Below are positions 11,396 through 21,309 of a DNA stretch of 64,000 nucleotides, in pieces; positions within the stretch are counted from its first letter, which is position 1; every line of letters starts with the position of its first letter. The stretch is from positions 2,356,001-2,420,000 of the forward strand of contig NC_092408.1 in NCBI RefSeq assembly GCF_009017415.1, in the 5' to 3' direction. This DNA comes from Aspergillus flavus (lineage: Eukaryota > Ascomycota > Eurotiomycetes > Eurotiales > Aspergillaceae). The translations under genes and the position numbers were made by a program. The notes under the pieces are model-generated. The model did no database searches. It saw only the letters and a list, made by a program, of their open reading frames with translations, and was not told the DNA's origin.

Positions 11396-12210
11396 TCATG
11401 ATTTGGGTTGGACTGTTTTGATCTGAAACGTTGCTCCCGGAAGCTCACCCGTCTCGGCCTGAACAGTAGTATTGATCCCCAAATTTGATAGAGCGCCGCG
11501 AATGACACCACACGGGAACCATAAATACTAGAGCTTGGTTAGACAATAGCAACTACGAGCCAATGAAGGGGTCAAGTAACTGGTGGTCCCATACCGCCTG
11601 AGCCATGGACACCGCCTCGCTTCTCACAGACATGCTCATCCTTGCAAATGGCCGGAATGAATTATCGGTCAGAACATATACTCCCTGTAAGAGCTTGTCA
11701 GTCGGCCCTCTTCTCTCTCGAGGCAGGGTTTGGCGCGCGACAATAAACTTGTGTCTGTATGGCAGCGTGGATGTGCATACCCGATGATTAGTCTTCAAAT
11801 TATCGACCTGCTTCTTGAAAAGAATGGTCCATAGGTCTTTGCACAAGAACTTTATAACATCGAGATTGTCCGAGAATCTAGGGCGGTCTCGAGAGAATCT
11901 ACAGGGAGCATAAGCGCAAGGGCACCTAGTTAGCCTGGATCTAGATAGAACTGAATGGGCGGGTATTCTTGCCCCCCCGCACCGTAGCTTACCTTTCTGC
12001 AAGGCCTTGTCCAACTCTGTATCCAAGAGATTCAAGGCGGAAAAATGTCGTTTCCCTAATCTCATCATCATCGGGAGTTTTATCATCAGCTGAAAGTTCC
12101 TTCGCCAGGCGTTCTGCCATAGGTACCAGCTCTATTAGGAGAAAGTCAAGACACGAAGCGCTTAGAGCCCGTGCTTGTGGCTCATCCGGAGCTGGTGTAT
12201 CGAACGACAT
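11396..12210 (-). CDS. TRS33: TRAPP complex subunit Trs33 (TRAPPC6-like)
   Basis: Four exons (12210-11993, 11898-11781, 11684-11595, 11527-11396) give 185 aa. Diagnostic segments are SCLDFLLIELVPMAERL near residue 20, FRLESLGYRVGQGLAERF near residue 65, the [28 protein letters not shown] block, and the C-terminal WFPCGVIRGALSNLGI with TGELPGATFQIKT. This is the Bet3/Trs33 longin-like TRAPP fold. Trs33 is part of the core TRAPP tethering complex, which acts as exchange factor for Rab GTPases in ER-Golgi and Golgi traffic. An apparent longer first frame begins at 12213 on a GTG; the ATG at 12210 is preferred. The exon encoding the conserved C-terminus is the last one, found by reading past the stop of the unspliced frame. 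Confidence 0.93.
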
Positions 12211-12926
12211 CACAGTTGAGCTTTTGTTCGTTGTTGGACCCTGTGGAATGAAGATGGGCCCAAGATAGGTCCGTACTTGGTTGGAGCGTAGTAATAACGG
12301 TTATCTTTAAAAAATCTGCAGTCGTATCCCATAACCTCTCCATAAAAATCATACAAGAATTCTAGTTTAATTCCACCACTGTGTGGCAGAGAATTGGCGA
12401 CGGAAGGATGGTTGGTTGTTACCTCATGCGGCTGCGGCTGATTTATCTCCGTTGATTAAATAGTACAGATGGTCGGCAGCAGCGGTCCCGCTCCAGCCTC
12501 AATTGAATTTGGTTTTATTGACCTCTCCGGCTCACAAGCAATTGTCCAAACGCTTAAGGTAACTAATCAACTCATTTATCTAATGCGCCTGAATTCGTCC
12601 GCCCACGCCGGGCACTATCGTCATGCTAAGAGTTTACTTAGGAGGTACATGCATAGGCCTCGTTAATAAAACATAAATACGTCTCTTTTCGCTCTCCCTT
12701 AAAACAATTTGTCGAAACTTATGCTTCTCGAGAAGACCCATGCTAGACGAGGACTTGCTACATTGCGGCCAGAGGAACAAACGATAAAACGTAGAGTATG
12801 ATATATCCCATATTCGAAAAGGAAGTGAACGAATTCATTCTCCAATTGAACTTATGCAATGTTATCAAACACCGTAAACCGAATGCGCCGCGACACCGTT
12901 AGATGCTAAAATTGATAAAAGTGAGA
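12211..12926. other. Intergenic region between TRS33 and SIZ1
   Basis: About 715 bp. It holds the TRS33 promoter and the SIZ1 3' UTR. A 65-codon plus-strand frame at 12469 starts MVGSSGPAPASIEFGFIDL and has a possible donor after it. I cannot find a continuation or a family, so it is not called a gene. Confidence 0.45.
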
Positions 12927-14973
12927 TTATGCATTATAGCCAGTTGTTTGGCTTGCAGACTCAGAACTAGTCTGACCAGCACGAGGAACAGCCTTGCCAT
13001 TTGCTAGAGCAGTGTTATATGAACTTTGAAATTCTTGCCGGGGTAAAGATCGATTTAGCAAGTTCAAAGCTGGCCGCTTCGGTGGTCTTACAGGGGAACC
13101 ATCGTCATTATCATCATCGCTCCCAGTAAGGTCAATCACTTGGGTTGCAGGACGCTTGTTTGTTGACAAACGAGCGACAGATGATGTCGACGAAGGCTCC
13201 CGTGATTGAGCTGGGGTTCTTTGTAGAGATAAACTCGCGGCTGGAAGAGATTCCTGTTTAACGGGCGTATTTCCAAGTTCCTTTATCTCTATTAAATCGT
13301 CATCATCTGACTCAGGAGTAACTCCACCAGCTTCTGAAGCGTCGACGACTCTGGGATTTGACCATCTGCCGTCTGGCTCCACTACAACCTGTTCAACATC
13401 TGTAGATGTTGAGCGAAGTATATCATCAACATACCTGTATTATCAGTACTAGTACTAGAACCAGAACCGCTCCACGTTGGACTTACTGATCGATTTGTAA
13501 TGACTCAAAGCTGGTGGCCTTAGAACACACAGGGCACGACCACGTTGGGGCCTGTTCTTGCAATTGCAGGAAAGAGTATGCATCAAAGCATTGATTATGA
13601 GTGCATATTACCGAGCGGCAGGGGACCGCGATTCGAAGAGTAGATAAAGGACACTTCAATGACATGACGCTAGATGTTGCAACGATGTCCGTGTCATCCG
13701 CTCTGCTTTTCACTGCTGGCCTTTAAAATTGGTCCTCTAATAGAAACCGAAGATGAACGAACATACTTTCTCGTAGTACTTGGTCTTTCGAGATTGTCTT
13801 CCTCATCTTCAACTCAGCTACAAGTTCCTCAACTGGATGCCGCTGAACAAGACTGACAAGCACAAAGAATCTCTAATAGCAAGTCAGCACTAAATGCCTA
13901 ATATCAGAATTAAGAGGGTGCTAGATGGAAAGGGAAAGGACATGGAATAAACAAATTAACCGGAGTTCAACGCTTGCCTTTGTAGTGAGGGCATAGGTCA
14001 TAACAATATGATTTGGATATCCAGGTTTTTTGCGAATATAGTCGGTTACATCAGCCGGTCTCGTCGTACCTGGTTTGTTTTTGAGCCCTCGCAAGTTAGC
14101 CTTCACCTCGTCGAGATTTGCCTTCAGCTCAACTTGGTGAGGGAAAGCAATATCCGATTTCGTATACTGATTAAGCCCAGTATCTGCAGCACAGTAAACC
14201 ATTACCCTAAGGTTCGGATCGGCCTGTAGCCTAGAAGCCATATCTTGGTTGAGAACCACTCTAAGTTCTACACTGTCCCTAGTCTGTTCGCGTACTTTGC
14301 GATATTAGATGGGTATGGACATGGTAAACTGAGCAGTGATAACCTATAGCTCACCTTTGCATTCCACAACAGGTGTAAGCTGCTGGAAAACAGTGTAGAA
14401 AGGACTTTCTTTGAAATTTAACCGGCCTAGAAGAAAATGAGAATTGGCCCCCAAATGTAAAGACATGGAAATTGGCATTGTGAGGATACCAGAAGTGAGC
14501 CCATGCGACGTCATCGGCGCGCTCAATGGCGATGGTCGTTGTTGTGTTGACAAGGGTTGATTAGCTGAAGAATGATATTGGTGACTAGGTAATGACTGTG
14601 GGGTTGAAGGTTGTGGCATTGATCGATGTGTCGTGGCGTACACGGCTCTCTTCAGGTTATCGTACCGCTCAATCTGTCCTCCTTGATTGAGTCTCTCAAT
14701 GACTAGCGGATCGAAGAAACTGTTAGCTTTCTATACATCTGATCAACCTTTTGTGCTTCAAGCGAATACTGTTGGAAGCCCCGCTGTCCGGAAAACAAAA
14801 CCAAGAAACTACAAGGGCAACAGACATTCAATGATTCGAAACTGAAGAGAAGCTTTTACTCCAGAAACAGCGAGCCCCTCACTTCTCAGTATCTCCTTGA
14901 GCTGCGCGTTCGTCATTGTTTTCACCAAAGCAACCACACTTTGAAGCTCGGATGACTGGCCAACAGAGGCCAT
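12927..14973 (-). CDS. SIZ1: SUMO E3 ligase, Siz/PIAS family
   Basis: Six exons (14973-14826, 14702-14355, 14294-13978, 13872-13767, 13715-13487, 13434-12927) give 551 aa. A SAP-like N-terminus (AQLKEILRSEGLAVSGVKASLQ) is followed by a PINIT domain over roughly residues 120-290. An SP-RING comes near 325-375 with CPLSTLRIAVPCRS, ICTHNQCFDAYSFLQ and WSCPVC. The tail carries a clear SUMO-interacting motif (VIDLTGSDDD) and acidic stretches. Siz proteins transfer SUMO from Ubc9 to nuclear targets such as PCNA and septins. Intron 3 (13977-13873) seems to use a GC donor (AAG|GCAAGC), since no GT in phase fits. The first intron has a weaker donor (gtctgt), so the junction near residue 50 is the least certain. 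Confidence 0.9.
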
Positions 14974-15539
14974 GATGGTAGTAAGGGCAGGGCAGTCGGC
15001 TGTTATAGCATTCAAAGAGTAAGAAGGATTTCAAGAGGTGATTCCAAAACAGGCGCGCAATATCTAGCGACAATGATAAAAGACATCTCAATCCTTCTCT
15101 TTCCTTAGTTTAGCGATGGCAAAAAGGAGACAAGATAAAATAAAGTTCCAAAAATAAACCTCAATTTTAAATATTACCAGGAGACTGATTTAATGAAAAG
15201 GACAGAGCTTCGGTCGACACACACCCCGGCTGGGATTGCTTTGCGACTGGGCCGGTCGGCGATGATTGCGGAGGAGAGAAAAGGACCTCCGATAGGATGA
15301 CATAAGATGTCCACCGCCAACAGTAACTACTGAGAAGATTTATGCTTCAGAGCGGCTAATCCAAAAAGGGAAGAAAAAAAAAACCTAGACTGAGTACAAG
15401 AAGTAAGTGAAAGACCGAATAGATTTCATTGCCTAACACATTCACAGAATCTTCCTCTGCTTCTTATAAAGCTCCTTATAATTTAAGTTTACACTTTTAT
15501 CTCAGTGATTTCTCCTCCTTATTTTCTTCTATCATCGAG
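14974..15539. promoter_or_regulatory. Divergent upstream region SIZ1/DUF2423 gene
   Basis: About 565 bp between two opposite start codons, so both promoters should be here. It contains a short A-run near 15373-15382. No other feature was seen. Confidence 0.4.
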
Positions 15540-16050
15540 ATGGCAAAGAGTGTCCGAGCGAGTGTCCAAAAGCGCAATAGAGCGAAACTGCGAGCCACAG
15601 TCTTTGGGCCAGTTGTTGATGCACGAACTGAAAGACTCTCTGCTAAGCTGCAGGAGCTTGCCTCCCAGCCAAAACCAAGTAATGAAGAGAAACCAGATAT
15701 GGAGCTGAACATGAAGGGTAAGTTTTCTGTTTGATTTTATTTTGAATTGTTAAATATATTTGGCGAGAACTCACCAAGTAATTGCGCTATATAGATCGCC
15801 AGGAAGGGACTAAGATATCACAAACAAGTGAAGGTCAGTCTCACATGCGCTCTCTAGTCAATTCATCTTGCATAAAAGGCTCACTGTCTCTCTAGATATG
15901 GACATTGACAACGGTACCATCAAAACTACCCAGGGTCGCTCTCACAAAGGCGGGCGGATTCATAAACGCCACAGCAACAGAAAGAACCGCTCATCTATTG
16001 TCTTCCGTCCACACCAGTCCAAGAATAAGAAGGGTCTGAAGAGGAGGTAG
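15540..16050 (+). CDS. DUF2423 family small basic protein (UPF0642-like)
   Basis: Three exons (15540-15717, 15795-15833, 15896-16050) give 123 aa. The N-terminus MAKSVRASVQKRNRAKLRA and the block VFGPVVDARTERLSAKLQEL match the DUF2423 domain seen in fungal proteins such as yeast YBL028C. The C-terminal part is very basic (HKRHSNRKNRSS, SKNKKGLKRR), which suggests a nucleolar or RNA-associated protein, possibly in ribosome biogenesis. That role is inference. An acidic patch (MDIDNG) separates the two halves. The splice phases agree, and the second exon is only 39 nt. Confidence 0.8.
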
Positions 16051-16571
16051 AGTTCTAGGCACCATTTATTTCATAAACACTAGATTGGCGTTCGGGGTTA
16101 TCTACAACATCATCTCATTGTGTTTCCGATATTATAAGAACAATTAAAATTCATGAACTCAACAGCGTCACGCAGGGGACCCATCAAATTCGGGAGAAAT
16201 CTTCCTGCCTCCGAGTAGAGGTCAGCTGAGGCTAGAGTCTCCGCCTAGTTTATGTAGCCTCTGCTGTTCTGTAGTCCAAGAGGCGTTCGTAGCCCCTCTT
16301 CCTGTTGAGTACTCGCAGTGCCACCTGGCAGTACCGCATGACGGATGAACCTCCTCAAACAGAAGGCGGTGTGCTAGTTATAGGTAGTTTTGTATACAGT
16401 AGCCCGATCGAAGTAGGTATACCCCCTTTTGAAGTTGATACTATTTGCTTGATTTTCAGTGTTACACTGACAGTGTATCAGACCCGGACATGTCAGCTTG
16501 GGTACGGTATATGCCAACATAACTTGCTTGAAATTGCTCCAGCGTGTGGCAGAAGCCACCGAGAAATAGCC
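16051..16571. promoter_or_regulatory. Upstream region of GPI7
   Basis: About 520 bp holding the 3' UTR of the DUF2423 gene and the GPI7 promoter and leader. A plus-strand frame extends GPI7 upstream to 16305, but the extension has no family similarity. Nothing else was seen. Confidence 0.4.
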
Positions 16572-19525
16572 ATGAAGGTTGCTAGATCGAAGTGGACGAT
16601 ACTCATCGCCAACATACTCGTCCCCATATCGATTCTCGTCTTTTCCTCTGGGTTTTTTCCTTATAAGACATTGCTTACGGGCTTTGCAACTCATGAACAT
16701 ACCATTGGCGGTCAAATTCCGCCGGGCGTATTCGACAAAGTTATTTTTATGGTAGTTGATGCATTGCGGAGGTACGATCGCAAACTTTACTCAGGTTCTA
16801 CTCCTTCAGGCTGACTTTCATGCTAGCGATTTCGTCTATTCCCAGCACTCTGGCTTTCTATTCACTCAGAGGTTAGGAGGAGGATTGTCGTTTAAACCCA
16901 CACACTGACAAGAATTCCATAGCTTAATTCGGTCAGGCGCTGCTCTTCCATTCACTGCTTATGCTAGTGCTCCAACTGTCACAATGCCCCGGCTCAAAGC
17001 CATAACAACGGGGTCCGTGCCATCATTTCTTGATGTAATACTTAACATTGCAGAGGCTGATACCTCGTCGACTCTCATGCACCAAGATACATGGTTAGCA
17101 CAATTGAAAGCAAAAGGTGGAAAATTGGTCATGTATGGAGATGACACATGGCTGAAGTTGTTTCCTGGGATGTTTCACAGGGCTGATGGGACTACGAGTT
17201 TCTTTGTGTCGGTCAGTCACTCCAATGGCACTGCCAGACTTGCAGTCATAGACTGAGCTAAGCTTTGTTGTAGGATTTCACAGAAGTAGACAATAATGTG
17301 ACTCGCCACATCCCCAATGAACTCTTGCAAGATGACTGGTCAGCTTTCATAATGCACTACCTTGGTCTTGACCATATAGGACACAAAGCTGGTCCTAATA
17401 GGTAAGGTGCTACAACCGCCGCTGGATTTTGTACTATTCTCTTGACACATCTCTAGTCCATACATGATAACAAAGCAGCATGAGATGGATTCTGTTGTTA
17501 GCATGGTGTACACAGCTTTGGAGCAAGAGAAACATCTCAAAACTACCCTCTTTGTATTATGCGGTGACCATGGGATGAACGAAGCTGGGAATCATGGTGG
17601 TTCGTCTGTGGGCGAGACTTCACCGGCTCTACTTTTTATATCGCCCAAGTTTCAGCGACTTGAAACTCGAAACGATAGCCCAACGGAAGAATTCAGTGAC
17701 CTACAGTATTACCATACTGTTGAACAGACAGATATCACACCGACACTTGCGGGGCTCCTAGGCTTACCAATTCCCTTGAATAGCCTGGGTGTCTTTATCC
17801 CCGAGCTTCTTGCGATGTGGGATCACGGTAAGGGTCTCTTATCTTTCTGAGCAAACAAAGGAGCTAAGTCAATACCCCTAACCTCGTCATCAGGACCACA
17901 TCGGATTCATATGCTACTTGAAAACGCCAAGCAGTTGCTGGGAGCCGTTAAAGGATCGTTTCCGAGTTATAGCTTTGAATTTGATTTAATGCCTGTCATT
18001 TGTAGCTCTCAGTCATTGATCGATATTGAGCGTGTTCAGTGCGCTTGGTTTCGAGTGCTTGAGACGCTCAATGGATCAGGTGCTAATCACGATAGTGAAG
18101 CCTCTTCGGAGATCGAGTCTGCCCTTCTGCTGTTTTTGAGGAATGCCCAGAAGTTAATGAGCAGCGCTGCGAGTGATTATGATCTTATAAGGCTCTATGT
18201 CGGGCTTTCCATTTCCGGGTTTGCTATCTCACTTACCTTTTTCCCAGCCAAAAGGCTGCTAGTGAATTTCGCGCCGGCTGGAATGTTTTTGGGGTTTAGC
18301 ATTCTAAGCTATAGCACCATGATGTTCGCAAGTAGCTACGTGGAAGAAGAACAGCAGTTCTGGTACTGGATATCAATGGGATGGGTGGTTTACCTACATG
18401 TTAAATATGCTGGTCACTTCCATGGCAATTCAATTCAAAAATCTGGCCCAGCGAACGGCCATTGGCCATTTGAACCCTCACTTCCCTGGTTTGGCGCAGC
18501 TGCGCTAGCAGTGTCTTATCGAGTTCTGCGAAGATGGAATCAGACAGGCCAGAAATTTGCTGCTCAGCCGGACATTACCGGGTCCTTCTTTCCTTCTCAT
18601 CAGCATACTTTGTGGGCCTTGGTGATTCTGACATACGCTGATACTTGTTTGCATCTTCTCTTCGACCTTCCTGCATCAGTGCTTTGGCGTTTTATTAGTT
18701 GTATGGTGACACTGGCAGCCTTTCTTTTCAAGTTATCATTAGCGGCGTCCGACTCTCCCGAACTTCTCGGTAACTCGTTCTTGCAGCCGGTGGCCATGTT
18801 GACTGATGGAATGCACCTGCTTTATCATGCAAGAATGGTTCTTTGTGGGATATCTCTTCTCATGATATATTCCTTGTACGCTGGAAAAGCCCGGGAAACG
18901 ACTCACAAGGGCAGAGGCAAGTGTTCATCCCTAAAACATTACCGAATGATCCTGACAGAGAAAAGGGCCACCGAGCACCATCTTTCACGAGACTCTCACT
19001 CTTTTCCTGTTGATGCAATCGAAAGTGACGAACATACCCGCGTTTCTAGTTTTTAGAGTACAAATCACCATCCTCGCATCGATGCGTTTATCAACCGTGG
19101 AACAAACCATAACCTCCCTGCTCATGCAATATGTGACATTTTACGCATTTGGAGGCTCAAATGCCATTTCGTCGGTCGACATTTCGAATGCATATAATGG
19201 TATCGGCACCTATAGTGTTTTTATCGTCGGTGCCTTGACGTTCATCAGCAACTGGGCCGCCCCCATATGGTGGGTCTCAGCCAGTAGGCTGCTCCGTTCC
19301 TCGCAGAATCGGGAAGAAAAGGAGGCACATGTAACCATCCTGACTCTTCATATGGCAACAATTTTAATGTCGGTTATGGCGGCGTGTACGACGTTAAGGA
19401 CGCATCTTTTTATCTGGACGGTCTTCTCCCCTAAATACCTTTATACTATTGCATGGGCAATGATCAACCACATTGTGGTAAATGTACTAGGAGAGATCGA
19501 TTGGCGCTTGTTCATGAAGAGGTGA
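16572..19525 (+). CDS. LAS21: GPI ethanolamine phosphate transferase 2 (Gpi7/Las21)
   Basis: Seven exons (16572-16771, 16827-16871, 16923-17211, 17274-17401, 17457-17827, 17894-18916, 18966-19525) give 871 aa. The N-terminal signal anchor (ILIANILVPISILVFSSGFF) precedes an alkaline-phosphatase-like luminal domain. Metal-binding segments are VFMVVDALRSDF-like near residue 65, YLGLDHIGHKAGP near 205 and LCGDHGMNEAGNHGG near 260. Many membrane helices follow from about residue 430. The enzyme adds ethanolamine phosphate to the second mannose of the GPI core in the ER, needed for anchor remodelling and wall integrity. The last junction must shift frame to reach HETLTLFLLMQSKVTNIPAF. The best fit is a GC-AG intron (18917-18965). 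The start at 16572 gives the hydrophobic N-terminus directly. Confidence 0.9.
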
Positions 19526-19660
19526 GCTCTCTGCGTTATTATTGAATGAGAGTTATCATTGCCAAAACAACTCTAAATCCGCTCGGTGCTTCCAATGGTG
19601 ACGAGTGTGGTGAGTCATCGACAAGAGAAAACGAGAGCCGACAGATTGTAAGAAAAGGAT

Positions 19661-20325
19661 CTACAAGAGACTATCGAAAAGGTCATCAATGGCATCCTTT
19701 TTCTTCTTCCTCTTCTTGCTTTTACTCTGTTTTACGGCGAAATCCGTAATTTTGTTCGAGTTCTTCGGGCTGAACTTCGGGCATTCTTCTACCTCTGAAG
19801 AAGACTTCTCTAGAAATTCCCCGAGACCTGGCAAATCGTTATTTCGAGGCAGAATCTCTCCAATATCTTCTAGACCATCGACCCTAGCGTGTGTTGAAGC
19901 GACCCTAAAGGTTTCTGTCTGAGCTGCAAACTTCATTTCTTTGTCAATTCCTGTGGATTTTGCAAGGCAAGCCAATGTGCCTAATAACACTGTCCCAAGA
20001 GTAGAAAACTGCCCATCGGCCACAACTGTCGAAAAAGCCCTAATTAATTGTTAGTCTCTGCTTTCACGTGACACCTCTTCTTTTCCGGAACTCACAGATA
20101 ACATCTTGGAAGAACATGGTTCGCAAGACACTGTCTGTATAGATCAGGAGATTCCGCCACTCCGCTAGGTGATTGTATACGGTCAAGAGATTGCGCGAGG
20201 TTCCAGGTGGTACGCTTTAATACTGACAACCATTTCCACCATTTGGTTTTCTTATGTTGATTCTTATTGCGGTGGTATACCAATTTAAGCATGGAATACA
20301 CGGCGTAAATCTTCTCTGCGTCCAT
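19661..20325 (-). CDS. RMP1: RNase MRP protein subunit Rmp1
   Basis: Two exons (20325-20096, 20039-19661) give 202 aa. The N-terminal helix contains the family hallmark LVYHRNKNQHKKTKWWKWLS followed by VLKRT. The second exon carries a hydrophobic stretch (STLGTVLLGTLACLA), and the end is strongly basic then acidic (KSKKRKKKKDAIDDLFDSLL), suggesting nucleolar localisation. Rmp1 is specific to RNase MRP rather than RNase P; the enzyme processes pre-rRNA at A3 and some cell-cycle mRNAs. The start is taken at the first ATG (MDAEKIYAVYSML). Frame continues upstream through GTG codons, so a few more residues via an upstream exon cannot be excluded. The gene converges on GPI7 with only about 135 bp between stops. 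Confidence 0.85.
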
Positions 20326-21309
20326 TTCGATTATGCCATATGACACAGTAGGTAACCTCACACACAGCTGAACGGCATCAGGCCAAACCCCTTTCTTCGG
20401 ATTTTGCTCTTTTGGAGAGATTAGATTTCGAAATGTGGCTCGTTATTTGGCTCGTTATTTGGCTCGTGATTTGGCTCGTGATAATTGCATGAGCCAGCCC
20501 TTAGAGCAAATCAATCCCTTATCTTTCTTCCTTTTTCTCTTTCTCTTTTTTATTTGTGTGTGTGTCCTCCTTTGGATACCTACAGTGAGTGCGTTGTTGG
20601 GGTCTGGAGATAAGATTTTTAGCTCACCGGTACTTCAGATAAAATGCTGGTGGGGCACTAGGGTATTGCGTACCCTGGATAATGTTTTTTATCCCCGGAG
20701 TCTAGACGCATCTCAGGCTAAGGCCTAGGGAATACTATATCTACAACGCATGGGCACACCCCAATTAGTTATTGTAAATACCTTACTTAGAATCACCTTG
20801 GTTTCGTGGATTTTTTGGTTTATTGATGAATGCATTGTGTAACGTTCAAGAGCATGGAAAGGACCTGAATCTCTCAGAGAAAGGCTTCCAAGGGAGATAA
20901 ACCCAACATTCAGACTCAAACCGAGACACCACATTCGAGCCTACCAGGGCGTAGAATGTTTTCTCCTGCGGGTCAAAAACGTCGGCTGTCTCTCCAAGTA
21001 GATTTTGTACTTAGAACAGGGAAATGGGAAACATGTAAGGCAAATGAGACGAGTAAAGGGGAATACTTGGTGGGGATGGTGCGGGACAGACTAACAATAA
21101 TTCACTTTGCGCAACAGGCCGCAAACCAGACATATGCGAACAGATCTCCATACACATACTCACTGTCAACTGGCTATTCTTCCTCTTCTTTTTCCTTTCT
21201 ATTCTCTTTATCTCTCTCTCCCTCCTTCTTTTCTTCCTTTCTTGTTTTCTTAGTCTCCTTTCAATCATCAAGTCAGAGTGTTGACTTCGCCCACTGAAGA
21301 GTGCACCAA
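20326..21309. other. Intergenic region between RMP1 and MEI2
   Basis: About 985 bp containing the RMP1 promoter and MEI2 3' UTR. Two features stand out: four 12-bp tandem repeats at 20436-20483, and a plus-strand pyrimidine tract near 21178-21253. Frames through the repeat encode only a monotonous repeat peptide and are rejected as genes. Confidence 0.5.
20436..20483. repeat. 12-bp tandem repeat, four copies
   Basis: The unit TGGCTCGTTATT is read four times in a row. Copies three and four carry a T-to-G change (TGGCTCGTGATT). It lies about 110 bp upstream of the RMP1 start codon. Confidence 0.9.

Noticed and set aside
12469..12666. 65-codon plus-strand frame with a possible donor near 12559
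   Set aside because: No convincing next exon or family was found in the following 300 bp.
20435..20728. 97-codon plus-strand frame starting with ARYLARYLARDLARD
   Set aside because: The peptide repeat is just translation of the 12-bp tandem DNA repeat.
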